A DNA stretch of 64,000 bases, taken from Marisa cornuarietis. Taxonomy: Eukaryota > Mollusca > Gastropoda > Architaenioglossa > Ampullariidae. A program made the position numbers and the translations under genes. Where the stretch lies: contig SMMW01000032.1 of NCBI GenBank assembly GCA_004794655.1, positions 496,001-560,000 on the forward strand, written 5' to 3'. Positions 46,681-59,904 of the stretch are shown here, piece after piece (positions within the stretch are counted from its first letter, which is position 1; each line of letters opens with the position of its first letter). The notes beneath the pieces were generated by a model. It worked only from the letters and a program-made list of their open reading frames with translations. It was not told the DNA's origin and made no database searches.

Positions 46681-49600
46681 CAAAACTTTGGTGTAAAGAA
46701 GTGGAGATGTAAACGTCACTCAACAGACAGGTGTAAACGTTACTAAACGCAAGGAAAACGTCACTAAATACAGTGAAGACGTCACTGGAATGTAAGACAC
46801 GTATACAGCTCTTACACTCACAGTGAAAGTGTAGCGAACGAAGGGTGAGACACTGCAATTATTTTACCCAAAGGGTCACAGTCGCCAACTTTTTTTTTAT
46901 ACAAATCTTTGACACGAGTCAGGTGAGAAATCACGATAACGACAACGACAACAGAGAAAAGAGTAAGAGAAGAGTAACTGTGATTACGAGAGATTGTGGC
47001 TGAGGACATGATGTATTTCTGCTGCACGGGTGCTCATGGGTAATAAGTCCTGGTGCGAGATGTCTTCATCTGACTAGTGCCCCTGCAGCGCGTTGTGTCA
47101 AAAGTGGAGAGATAATGACCCTTTGAACTGTTTTTCACTTGTCGTTACAATCTGAGCTCTGTCGAGCAGCAAGCGTGACTACATGCTGTCACTCGGCTCA
47201 CTGGACAGATTGGCTTGTTTTTGCGCGGTTGGCGAAACGCACAGCAGGACGAACCTCGTTGCAGATGTTGCTAGTGGCCCCCCTACTGCTATGGCAACCG
47301 ATCGCGGTTTCACAGAACAGATCAGAAAAATCTCCCTGCATGCACCTTACCGTGAACACCCCTCCATAAGGCAGAACAAAACAGGGACGGTAAGGTGCTT
47401 GTCCCAAAGTCCCCGAGAGTTGTTTGTTGTAGGCTGGGATTTCGCGTCCAACAAACCGTAGTTTCTCTCCATCGGTGACAGGCCCAGACTACCCCGCGGT
47501 TAAGCCGCCTTAATTGATGACAAAAAAATACATTCGCAAAAGAAGACAGATGACAAATTTGTTAGCAGTGGTATGCAAAGACCAGAGCTCGTTCATAGAA
47601 CTGCAACAGTCAAACAGTGTCTGTAAACATCATCAACCAAACGTATTTTAGAATCTACCGGACCAAGGTACCTTAAGCCTGAAATACTAAAATGGACCTG
47701 ATAAAAGTACGGTAAACGTTCACAGGACCATAAGTGTTGAATACACTGCAAAAAAGTACAGTAATTAGCAAATGAAAAGTATCTTAAGAGAAAGTACCGT
47801 ACAAATACCATGCAAAAGCATCGTAATCTTCAAAAGTACCGTAAATGTACAATACAATAGTTATCGTTCCTAACGTAAAAAAAAAAAATACTGTAAAATG
47901 TGCCTTACAAAAATGTCTTAAAAGAACTGTATGAATGAACCACCGTAGGGCCAGAATCAAAGGCAGGTGTGCTTACTGTCTACACTACCTGGCAACACTC
48001 GCGCCATTAATTAACAGTTGCGCCGGTTCAGACCTCAACAACATCCGGGGTTTTCTCTGGTACAAACTATTGTTTAGGTTAGCCTGACCTCCATGGACTC
48101 AAAACGCTCTTCACAAGCTTTTCACTGCGAGGGGTGGCTGGGTTGGGTGGGGGGGGGGAAAGGCTTGCCGGGAAAGCAAGATGGATTATCTTAAGACCTT
48201 CACGCTGTTTCCTAACGAGAAAGCAACTTAGTCTTCAAGTCCACAGCACAGACCTGCTGCTGGTCCACAAGTCGGCTTAGCTGAGAATTTGCTGTCAGGG
48301 AGAAGAGCAAAGGACCTCATTCTTCGCCCGCAGGCAAATAATAGTTTTGCTGTCGATACGCAGGCATCTCTGAATAAAAATCGATCTATTTTCCAGCTTT
48401 TCGGTGTTTCACTGTTACGCCTAACTTCGGATCGATGGGACAATCACACACTCCGCGGCAGCGCCTTCTCGTTCGTCGTGTCGGGAAACGCGGGGGTGTG
48501 GTGTGGTGTGGTGTGGTGTGGTGGGGTTGGTTTTAATGATGACCACAATTACACAGAAGTCGTAACCTGTTTATATACCAAGTCTTCACAGACTATCGCG
48601 ATGGTTTATCTTTGCCCAAGGCTGGAGCTTTCTTTTCTGTTACCCTCATTGGGATTTCTCCATCGCAAGCCCCAGAGACAAAACATGTGGATGTAGTGAA
48701 GGCAATCAATAGTCAGCTGCCACCTCATCCAGCACATTACAGAACTATTATACTCTTTTGCAATAGTTCTGTTTCTTTCGGAGCAGTGTTAGAAATACTC
48801 ATAACTTTCAAGTTTAGTAAAATAGTTGTTGTCGTCCGACCATAAATCCTACAGGGTGATCTGTAAAACCTACATATGTACCCACATAAATTAATGTACT
48901 ATCCAAGGTATAGCCTTGTACTAAGCACCTAACTCTTAAAGCTGTGATTTTATTGTCAATGTTTGATCTATCAGTTAATTTGTCTCAAGCAGGTTGATGT
49001 ATGGCATCATAGTTGTGCTCGTTCTTTCTTTGTGTGTGTGGAGAGGAGGGAACAGAGGACAAGGAGACTGTGCTAGGACATTTAAGTGATTCTGGGGTCT
49101 TCAGCAACTCCACTATGCTGTAACCTATCCCTATCTTTCCCTGTCTCATGTCTACAAAACACAGCACAAGAACTCTCCATTAGGATTTTAGTATTTTATT
49201 TCACAGGGTACTGTCGTTTCTTGTCAGCCAAATGAACATCGTCGTAGAGAAGAGGTCAAGAATGAAGAATATGCAATGTACAAACTTCAGTGACAGAAAC
49301 AAGGAACCACCTTGGGTCCGCTCTGCAAAGATACGTTCTTACCCTCGTCAACAATAATCTACTGGACGAAGATCCTATCCCAGGTCTCGAGCAAAAGCAG
49401 CAACACACCCTGCCATGGTCGGGTAATCACTTGGGCCAGTACAAAGCTTGGAGGACGCGTTTGCATTGCAAGCAGCATGACAATCATGAATGTGCAAGCT
49501 ACATATGGCACCGGGGCACCTCAATGAAAAATGAGACAATGAACACTTCAGGGATGGAATAAGATGCAGGATGTAGAAGTTTTGTTATGGGTCAGAGTCT

Positions 49601-51737
49601 CTTGTACCCGACCTTGACACCCTGCATCTGCAGAGAGCTGATGGTCTCACAGATATCAACACACGCTAATGCCAGCGTCTTGCAAATATCTTGCACACCC
49701 ATGACTGCTGTTCTTTGCCACAAAAAAATCGAAAAAGAGCAACACAGCCTCCCAGAAAACTACCAACCATACAAACTAGAAAAACAACAAAAAACACATT
49801 AACACAAACAAAAGGACCAGCCTAAAATGAAACAAAACAATGGAAAAACAAGCTTTAATCTGGGATTCGGCCATCAAGCTATCATTCAATATCCAGGTAA
49901 TGACATTCTCCTCTGGTTCTACTCAACGCAAAGAAGGTGGTCGCTTTTCGATGTATTTTCAGAGTGTAGTCTCATAGAATTACAGTCTACATCTCACAAC
50001 AGCGCGGGCAGAACTCCCGAGGTTTGTTTACCTTGTGGCCCGAGGAGGTGGATAGCGAAATGTACTGGAAAAAGCCAGAAGCAAAAACAAGTCAGCTGCT
50101 TGGTCTTCAAACCATATGATGTAGCCACGAGTTTCTGGCGGAACTGGGAGAGGGGAGGAGATTGCCAGACTTAAAACACAGCCCAGCCCCCAGCGTGCAC
50201 CGGAATGAACCAGAAGAAAGGTTTTCATTGAAAGCTAAAATGGAAATCTCGATTAAAAAAAAAAGGAGGAAGTGAAGAACAAGTCACCCACACATGCACT
50301 CATTCAGCCTCCGAAACCTCTAGCGGCTGAAAAATGTCTATGGGGATGATCGCACTTGTTACACAAGACAAGGAATACAATCAACATACCTTTATTTGGT
50401 AAAATGTGAGAACCATCTTCTACTCCATAATGGTAGCCTGGTAATGCGGTCTGAAATGATAGCAACAAGATGAGTTCCTATTGAAAACTACTTATTTTCA
50501 AAGTTCGTTGACAGAATGTAGAAACGAAAACTCTTCAACCCAACAGTTTCTAGTGGCTGGGTTTTAATTTAGTAACCGGTCCGTGGAAGAGTTCATTCAA
50601 AAGGAAGAGATGCTTTAGGATACCTACTACCGACTCAAAAATAAATAAAATAAAAAAAAAGACTTGAACTAATGACGGCAAGTAGGAAGGTAAAGATTTT
50701 TCACGAGCAGAACTGTAGTAACAGTGTAAAGGGAAGGAATAGAAAGACATTTACATTGCGCGGAACGTGACTCGAATGTTCAATATTTCAAATCAACATC
50801 AACATAAAGGCCCCCCCTCCCTTCCCCCCCCCCCCGTTAAAACACTCCACAAGCTGTGCACAGTTATTAAATGTTGTGGCAAGAAATGGGACACTGAATG
50901 TACACAAAGAAAGAGAGAAATGTAAAATATTACATTAGGTCCCTATGTCCGAAAGACGAGAATAGGAATAGAAGAACAGGAGAACCAGCAACACATTCCA
51001 GTTAGAACATTCCAGTTTCTTTTGAAAAGCAGATTAAGTACACACCTTCAAGCGCTTGGTCTTGAATCCTGAAGACAAATATTACTGCAGACTTCAAACG
51101 AAGGAGAGGGAGTATCGAAGCCTGCAGAAAGATGTTGGAAAACATCAAATGTGCGGAACGCTGACCTGATCTTATTTAAAAGGAAATAAACAGGTGTGCT
51201 CGCAGCTATTCTCGCCACTCTGCTTGCGCAGACCGCATCAAAACATATGCGCACTCTAGGTTTGGTGAATTCCAGAAGCAAGTCTGTCTGAGAAAGAACT
51301 GCCACGTCCGACATGTTTGATGATGTCACCAGGGTGGTCTCCGGCCCGCCTTCTGAATATATATAACACGCCATACAACCTGAGAACGCATTTATTTGAA
51401 ATTATTTTAGTTAAAAACATTTTGAATCTGTTTTTAAGGAAGACAGCGTGTTTGGTATACGAGTCGTCAGCATGCAGACAGAAAAACACAAGAATGATGT
51501 CTTCCTTCTTCCCTTTTTTTTTAAGGCTGTATGCATCCCTCTCTCTCTCTCTGTGTGAGACACTCTATCCTGCTCTGCCCTGACCGGTGCAATCATCACA
51601 GATGTGGCATCAAACACTAGTTTCCGCCCAGTCTTCGCGCGCACGTTCACGAACGCACAGAAAGACACCGCTCCGCACCTGCTCTCTTACGAGCACCACC
51701 AGCAAGAGTGTCTTGATGTTTCGATTTCGCTGTACGG
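46681..51737. other. Intergenic; no recognised gene
   Basis: Contents include a degenerate array of AGTACCGTAA-like words (about 47690-47900), a GGTGT pentamer run (48497-48525) and poly-C (about 50810-50835). ORFs of 70-135 codons (48289-48696, 49290-49562, 49827-50174, 51048-51374) lack family motifs and convincing splice context. Confidence 0.45.
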
Positions 51738-52085
51738 GTAAAAAACTGTACTGTATGTATTATATGTATGTGATGTGTGTACTATACGTACTGTATGTAT
51801 TGTATTACTGTATATGTTATATGTATGTGATGTGTGTACTATATGTACTGTATGCACTATGTGTTGTATTACTGTACTGTATGTATTGTATTTACTGTAT
51901 TATTATTTGTATGTGATGTGCGCATTATATGTACTGTACGTACTGTGTGTATTGTATTACTGTACTGTATGTGCTGTATTTACTGTATGCATTAGTTGTA
52001 TGTGATGTGTGCATTATATGTACTGTACTGTATGTACTGAGTGTATTGTATTACTGTACTGTATGTACTGTGTGTATTGTATTAC
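51738..52085. repeat. Left flanking array, about 60-bp TGTACTGTATG-type repeat
   Basis: Irregular copies of a unit containing TACTGTATGTATTGTATTAC and TATGTGATGTGTGTACTATA. Sequence of the same type resumes on the far side of the 68-bp array at 57762. Confidence 0.9.
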
Positions 52086-55000
52086 TAGGGAGTGTATTAC
52101 GACTAGTGTGATGTGTGCTGTGTGTAGGATGTGTTATTAGGAACTACATTGACTAGGGAGTGTATTACGACTAGTGTGCTGTGTGTAGGATGTGTTATTA
52201 GGAACTACATTGACTAGGGAGTGTATTACGACTAGTGTGATGTGTGCTGTGTGTAGGATGTGTTATTAGGAACTACATTGACTAGGGAGTGTGTTACGAC
52301 TAGTGTGATGTGTGCTGTGTGTAGGATGTGTTATTAGGAACTACATTGACTAGGGAGTGTATTACGACTAGCGTGATGTGTGCTGTGTGTAGGATGTGTT
52401 ATTAGGAACTACATTGACTAGGGAGTGTATTACGACTAGTGTGATGTGTGCTGTGTGTAGGATGTGTTATTAGGAACTACATTGACTAGGGAGTGTGTTA
52501 CGACTAGTGTGATGTGTGCTGTGTGTAGGATGTGTTATTAGGAACTACATTGACTAGGGAGTGTATTACGACTAGCGTGATGTGTGCTGTGTGTAGGATG
52601 TGTTATTAGGAACTACATTGACTAGGGAGTGTATTACGACTAGTGTGATGTGTGCTGTGTGTAGGATGTGTTATTAGGAACTACATTGACTAGGGAGTGT
52701 GTTACGACTTGTGTGATGTGTGCTGTGTGTAGGATGTGTTATTAGGAACTACATTGACTAGCGAGTGTATTACGACTAGTGTGATGTGTGTAGGATGTGT
52801 TATTAGGAACTACATTGACTAGCGAGTGTATTACTACTAGTGTGATGTGTGTTGTGTGTAGGATGTGTTATTAGGAACTACATTGACTAGCGAGTGTATT
52901 ACGTTTAGTGTGATGTGTGCTGTGTGTAGGATGTGTTATTAGGAACTACATTGACTAGCGAGTGTATTACTACTAGTGTGATGTGTGCTGTGTGTAGGAT
53001 GTGTTATGAGGAACTACATTGACTAGGGAGTGTATTACGACTAGTGTGATGTGTGCTGTGTGTAGGATGTGTTATTAGGAACTACATTGACTAGGGAGTG
53101 TATTACGACTAGTGTGATGTGTGGTGTGTGTAGGATGTGTTATTAGGAACTACATTGACTAGGGAGTGTATTACGACTTGTGTGATGTGTGCTGTGTGTA
53201 GGATGTGTTATTAGGAACTACATTGACTAGCGAGTGTATTACGACTAGTGTGACGTGTGCTGTGTGTAGGATGTGTTATTAGGAACTACATTGACTAGGG
53301 AGTGTATTACGACTAGTGTGATGTGTGCTGTGTGTAGGATGTTATTAGGAACTACATTGACTAGGGAGTGTATTACTACTAGTGTGATGTGTGCTGTGTG
53401 TAGGATGTGTTATTAGGAACTACATTGACTAGCGAGTATTACGACTAGTGTGATGTGTGCTGTGTGTGGATGTGTTATTAGGAACTACATTGACTAGGCA
53501 GTGTATTACGACTAGTGTGATGTGTGCTGTGTGTAGGATGTGTTATTAGGAACTACATTGACTAGGGAGTGTATTACGACTAGTGTTATGTGTGCTGTGT
53601 GTAGGATGTGTTATTAGGAACTACATTGACTCAGGGATATTACGACTAGTGTGATGCGATGTGCGTGGTGATGTTATTAGGAACCTACTTGACTAGGAGT
53701 GTATTACGACTAGTGTGCTGTGTGTAGGATGTGTTATTAGGAACTACATTGACTAGGGCGTATTACGACCAGTGTGCTGTGCAGGATGTGTTATTAGGAC
53801 TACATTGACTAGGAAGTGTATTACGACTAGTGTGATGTGTGCTGTGTGTAGGATGTGTTATTAGGGACTACATTGACTAGGGAGTGTATTACGACTAGTG
53901 TGATGTGTGCTGTGTGTAGGATGTTATTAGGGACTACATTGACTAGGGAGTGTGTTACGACTAGTGTGATGTGTGTTGTGTGTAGGATGTGTTATTAGGA
54001 ACTACATTGACTAGGGAGTGTATTACGACTTGTGTGCTGTGTGTAGGATGTGTAATTAGGAACTACATTGATTAGCGAGTGTATTACGACTAGTGTGATG
54101 TGTGCTGTGTGTAGGATGTGTTATTAGGAACTACATTGACTAGGGAGTGTATTACGACTAGTGTGATGTGTGTTGTGTGTAGGATGTGTTATTAGGAACT
54201 ACATTGACTAGGGAGTGTATTATGACTAGTGTGATGTGTGCTATGTGTAGGATGTGTTATTAGGAACTACATTGACTAGGGAGTGTATTACGACTAGTGT
54301 GATGTGTGCTGTGTGTAGGATGTGTTATTAGGAACTACATTGACTAGGGAGTGTAGTACGACTAGTGTGATGTGTGTTGTGTGTAGGATGTGTTATTAGG
54401 GACTACATTGACTAGGGAGTGTATTACGACTAGTGTGATGTGCGCTGTGTGTATGTATGACTAGTGTGATGTGTGCTGTGTGTAGGATGTGTTATTAGGA
54501 ACTACATTGACTAGGGAGTGTATTACGACTTGTGTGATGTGTGCTGTGTGTAGGATGTGTTATTAGGAACTACATTGACTAGGGAGTGTATTACGACTAG
54601 TGTGATGTGTGCTGTGTGTAGGATGTGTTATTAGGACTACATTGACTAGGGAGTGTATTACGACTAGTGTGATGTGTGCTGTGTGTAGGATGTGTTATTA
54701 GGAACTACATTGACTAGGGAGTGTATTACGACTAGTGTGATGTGTGCTGTGTGTAGGATGTGTTATTAGGAACTACATTGACTAGGGAGTGTATTACGAC
54801 TTGTGTGATGTGTGCTGTGTGTAGGATGTGTTATTAGGAACTACATTGACTAGGGAGTGTATTACGACTAGTGTGATGTGTGCTGTGTGTAGGATGTGTT
54901 ATTAGGGACTACATTGACTAGGGAGTGTATTACGACTAGTGTGATGTGTGCTGTGTGTAGGATGTGTTATTAGGAACTACATTGACTAGGGAGTGTATTA

Positions 55001-57571
55001 CGACTAGTGTGATGTGTGCTGTGTGTAGGATGTGTTATTAGGAACTACATTGACTAGGGAGTGTATTACGACTAGTGTGATGTGTGCTGTGTGTAGGATG
55101 TGTTATTAGGAACTACATTGACTAGGGAGTGTATTACGACTAGTGTGATGTGTGCTGTGTGGATGTGTTATTAGGAACTACATTGACTAGGAGTGTATTA
55201 CGACTAGTGTGATGTGTGCTGTGTGTAGGATGTGTTATTAGGAACTACATTGACTAGGGAGTGTATTACGACTAGTGTGATGTGTGCTGTGTGTAGGATG
55301 TGTTATTAGGAACTACATTGACTAGGGAGTGTATTACGACTAGTGTGATGTGTGCTGTGTGTAGGATGTGTTATTAGGAACTACATTGACTAGGGAGTGT
55401 ATTACGACTAGTGTGATGTGTGCTGTGTGTAGGATGTGTTATTAGGAACTACATTGACTAGGGAGTGTATTACGACTAGTGTGATGTGTGCTGTGTGTAG
55501 GATGTGTTATTAGGAACTACATTGACTAGGGAGTGTATTACGACTAGTGTGATGTGTGCTGTGTGTAGGATGTGTTATTAGGGACTACATTGACTAGGGA
55601 GTGTATTACGACTAGTGTGATGTGTGCTGTGTGTAGGATGTGTTATTAGGAACTACATTGACTAGGGAGTGTATTACGACTAGTGTGATGTGTGCTGTGT
55701 GTAGGATGTGTTATTAGGAACTACATTGACTAGGGAGTGTATTACGACTAGTGTGATGTGTGCTGTGTGTAGGATGTGTTATTAGGAACTACATTGACTA
55801 GGGAGTGTATTACGACTAGTGTGATGTGCGCTGTGTGTAGGATGTGTTATTAGGAACTACATTGACTAGGGAGTGTATTACGACTAGTGTGATGTGTGCT
55901 GTGTGTAGGATGTGTTATTAGGAACTACATTGACTAGGGAGTGTATTACGACTAGTGTGATGTGTGCTGTGTGTAGGATGTGTTATTAGGAACTACATTG
56001 ACTAGGGAGTGTATTACGACTAGTGTGATGTGTGCTGTGTGTAGGATGTGTTATTAGGAACTACATTGACTAGGGAGTGTATTACGACTAGTGTGATGTG
56101 TGCTGTGTGTAGGATGTGTTATTAGGAACTACATTGACTAGGGAGTGTATTACGACTAGTGTGATGTGTGCTGTGTGTAGGATGTGTTATTAGGAACTAC
56201 ATTGACTAGGGAGTGTATTACGACAAGTGTGATGTGTGCTGTGTGTAGGATGTGTTATTAGGAACTACATTGACTAGGGAGTGTATTACGACTAGTGTGA
56301 TGTGTGCTGTGTGTAGGATGTGTTATTAGGAACTACATTGACTAGGGAGTGTATTACGACTAGTGTGATGTGTGCTGTGTGTAGGATGTGTTATTAGGAA
56401 CTACATTGACTATGTATTACGACTAGTGTGATGTGTAGGATGTGTTATTAGGAACTACATTGACTAGGGAGTGTATTACGACTAGTGTGATGTGTGCTGT
56501 GTGTAGGATGTGTTATTAGGAACTACATTGACTAGGGAGTGTATTACGACTAGTGTGATGTGTGCTGTGTGTAGGATGTGTTATTAGGAACTACATTGAC
56601 TAGGGAGTGTATTACGACTAGTGTGATGTGTGCTGTGTGTAGGATGTGTTATTAGGAACTACATTGACTAGGGAGTGTATTACGACTAGTGTGATGTGTG
56701 CTGTGTGTAGGATGTGTTATTAGGAACTACATTGACTAGGGAGTGTATTACGACTAGTGTGATGTGTGCTGTGTGTAGGATGTGTTATTAGGAACTACAT
56801 TGACTAGGGAGTGTATTACGACTAGTGTGATGTGTGCTGTGTGTAGGATGTTATTAGGAACTACATTGACTAGGGAGTGTATTACGACTAGTGTGATGTG
56901 TGCTGTGTGTAGGATGTGTTATTAGGAACTACATTGACTAGGGAGTGTATTACGACTAGTGTGATGTGTGCTGTGTGTAGGATGTGTTATTAGGAACTAC
57001 ATTGACTAGGGAGTGTATTACGACTTGTGTGATGTGTGCTGTGTGTAGGATGTGTTATTAGGAACTACATTGACTAGGGAGTGTATTACGACTAGTGTGA
57101 TGTGTGCTGTGTGTAGGATGTGTTATTAGGAACTACATTGACTAGGGAGTGTATTACGACTAGTGTGATGTGTGCTGTGTGTAGGATGTGTTATTAGGAA
57201 CTACATTGACTAGGGAGTGTATTACGACTAGTGTGATGTGTGCTGTGTGTAGGATGTGTTATTAGGAACTACATTGACTAGGGAGTGTATTACGACTAGT
57301 GTGATGTGTGCTGTGTGTAGGATGTGTTATTAGGAACTACATTGACTAGGGAGTGTATTACGACTAGTGTGATGTGTGCTGTGTGTAGGATGTGTTATTA
57401 GGAACTACATTGACTAGGGAGTGTATTACGACTAGTGTGATGTGTGCTGTGTGTAGGATGTTATTAGGAACTACATTGACTAGGGAGTGTATTACTACTT
57501 GTGTGATGTGTGCTGTGTGTAGGATGTGTTATTAGGGACTACATTGACTAGGGAGTGTATTACGACTTGTG
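52086..57571. repeat. Large 68-bp satellite array, about 80 copies
   Basis: The unit begins TAGGGAGTGTATTACGACTA and continues through GTGTGATGTGTGCTGTGTGT to AGGAACTACATTGAC, 68 bp in all. About 80 copies fill 5486 bp. Units from roughly 55000 to 57400 are almost identical. Those from 52700 to 54500 show many variants (GCGAGTG, TACTACTAG, ACGTTTAG, GGGACTAC) and several shortened units. Stops occur in the unit and 68 is not divisible by three, so it is not coding. Confidence 0.98.
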
Positions 57572-57761
57572 GGACCTTTGATATTTGGCCTGCGGAGTGT
57601 GTTGGTGCTGTGTGTAGACGCTGCCCTATGACCTGGAGCTCCGTCATTTTGTTCTGACGTCACATTATTTTCACGTCACACCATCTGTCATTAGTGAAGC
57701 GCCTTGAGTTCGGCCTAAAGGGAGGATATGTAAGGGGCTATACAAGGTAACTTTTATTATT
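57572..57761 (+). mobile_element. LINE/SINE 3'-end-like block between the arrays
   Basis: Unique sequence containing ACGTCACACCATCTGTCATT, then AAGCGCCTTGAGTTCGGCC and GGGGCTATACAAGG, ending in (TTA)n. This GCGCCTTGAG...CTATA...TTATTATT layout is typical of short retroposon 3' ends. A diverged copy follows the next array at 58541-58690. Confidence 0.5.
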
Positions 57762-58540
57762 ATTGTACTATATGTACTGTATATGTTATACGTATGTGAT
57801 GTGTGTATTATATGTACTGTACCTACTGTATGTATTATATGTATGTGATGTGTGTTTTATGTGTACTGTGTATTGTATTACTGTACTGTATGTACTGTAT
57901 ATGTTATATGTATATGATGTGTGTACTATATGTACTGTGTATCGTATTACTGTACTGTATATGTTATAATATGTGATGTGTGTATTATATGTACTATATG
58001 TACTGTATATCGTATTACTGTACTGTATATGTTATATGTATATGATGTGTGTACTATATGTACTGTATATCGTATTACTGTACTGTATATGTTATATGTA
58101 TATGATGTGTGTACTATATGTACTGTGTATCGTATTACTGTACTGTATATGTTATAATATGTGATGTGTGTTTTATATGTACTATATGTTCTGTATATCG
58201 TATTACTATACTGTATATGTTATATGTATATGATGTGTGTACTGTATGTACTGTGTATCGTATTACTGTACTGTATATGTTATAATATGTGATGTGTGTA
58301 TTATATGTACTATTTGTACTGTGTGTATTGTATTACTGTACTGTATATGTTATATGTATATGATGTGTGTACTATATGTACTGTATATCGTATTACTGTA
58401 CTGTATATGTTATATGTATATGATGTGTGTACTATATGTACTGTGTATCGTATTACTGTACTGTATATGTTATAATATGTGATGTGTGTATTATATGTAC
58501 TATATGTACTGTGTGTATTGTATTACTGTACTGTATGTAC
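57762..58540. repeat. Right flanking array, about 60-bp repeat
   Basis: The unit is GTACTGTATATCGTATTACT, then GTACTGTATATGTTATATGT, then ATATGATGTGTGTACTATAT (60 bp), repeated about 12 times with a shorter TATAATATGTGATG variant interspersed. It is the same type as 51738-52085. Confidence 0.92.
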
Positions 58541-58690
58541 TCGATGCCCTTTGATGTAGTGTACTCAACCTACGTCAGTCTGGTAGGTCTTCAGCTTATT
58601 TTGACGTCACACCACCTACTATGAAGGACTTTGATCGTGCCGACAGGCAGGTAGAGGGCGCTATATATAGCCAGCTTTACTGTACTGTGG
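58541..58690 (+). mobile_element. Second, diverged retroposon 3'-end-like block
   Basis: CCTTTGATGT, TGACGTCACACCACCTACTA, GAAGGACTTTGATCGTGCC and GGGCGCTATATATAGCC follow the order of motifs in 57572-57761. The block ends the right array much as the first block ends the 68-bp array. Confidence 0.45.
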
Positions 58691-58816
58691 TGTGGATATC
58701 AGCACGTGCAGCCTCGCACACACTTCTTCAACTGGGCAAATACGAACGACACATTTTTCATCCCGCCACATGGAATTATCTAGATTTGACGTTTGTATGC
58801 TCTGTTGCGAGCGTCC

Positions 58817-58820
58817 GTGT

Positions 58821-58851
<31 letters not shown>

Positions 58852-58860
58852 TTATTATAT
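58817..58860. repeat. (ATT)n microsatellite
   Basis: ATT units with one interruption, similar to the 3' tails of the LINE copies in this window. Confidence 0.9.
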
Positions 58861-59279
58861 TTGTGTGTTTATATTGTGACCCGCCACAGCGAAATGAGTC
58901 TTAAGTCACACAAAGCAGTTTCGTATCAGAGGCCTAGAAAGGTGATTAGAGTCACCATTGGACTCGCACACTTCAAACCGTCATAATGCAATCAATTGTA
59001 GGACTAGAACAACTTTAGTCTCAAAGGTCAAACCTGTCTATTTAAAAAGAAATATACAGTGTGAACAATCTCATATGTATTTGTCAAGCATTTTAAGCTA
59101 ATCTTTCATGGTGGGCTAGAGGACTCTATAAATTAACTTTATTATTATTTCCACAGTTGTTGCTCTTGTACATTGTATACACACAGCGTTCACTAGTCTA
59201 TGTGTATGCAGTTGTATACAAGCGATATGTAGCCTTGTATGACAGTGCCACCCATCTTCTCTTTGTCACTGCACTACAG

Positions 59280-59420
59280 TCCAAACCCTCTTTAAAGGGT
59301 CAGGTACCCATTGGAAAATTGGGTGAACTGGATGAAAATATGCTGCACCACATGGGTATTGAACCAGCTGTCTCAGGCCTAAACGGTGTATACTCCTGTT
59401 CAGTGTTGTACAGAGGCTGC
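59280..59420 (-). mobile_element. Diverged SINE fragment
   Basis: The reverse strand contains GGTTCAATACCCATGTG, a box B-like word. The plus-strand word ACTGGATGAAAATATGCTGC, then CACATGGGTATTGAACCAG, aligns with ACTGGGGAAAGTTTGCTGC, then CACACGGGTATCGTACCGG, in the SINE at 39560-39829. The same orientation is inferred. Box A is degraded. Confidence 0.5.
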
Positions 59421-59699
59421 GAGGAGACCAAAACTATAATATGCGGTGTGCTGGAGGTTAGCCACCATGGGGCCGTAGTTATAAAGGAGAGGTAGTATTT
59501 GCCCCATGGGGAAACAAAGAGTAAACATAATTATTGTCTCTTGACTAGGGATGATGCTTTACCATCGGGGATGTTGCTACGAAGCGGTGAATTCCCTGGG
59601 TAAGGCAACATGAGTCAAAGTCCTCGGGCCTTTGGACAAAGCTTCGTAGACAAAGACACTTGCCTTGATTTTCTAATTTTGCCCCAGAGGCAACGACTT

Positions 59700-59800
59700 A
59701 CCCTCGCATCATAGTTACCGCCCCTGAGGGTAGCCAAATGGTTAACGCCTGACGGTCAACCAGTAAGCTAACATGTTATGAACATTTTTCTAGCTGGCTG
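59700..59800 (+). mobile_element. Possible tRNA-like SINE head
   Basis: GGGTAGCCAAATGGTTAACG is box A-like and close to the head of the SINE at 39829. No clear box B follows, so this may be a truncated head. Confidence 0.3.
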
Positions 59801-59870
59801 GTGGAGGTTAGCCAGGTACTAATGTAGGTAGAGGCTTCGAGTGGCCCGTACTCTCAACGTTCTTGGTGAA

Positions 59871-59901
<31 letters not shown>
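59871..59901. repeat. (GA)n microsatellite
   Basis: About 15 GA units. Confidence 0.95.

Positions 59902-59904
<3 letters not shown>

Noticed and set aside
51587..52111. Tyr/Cys/Val-rich ORFs at the satellite edge and again at 57763-58624
   Set aside because: Translations of the TGTACTGTATG-type tandem repeat; composition is wholly explained by the repeat.
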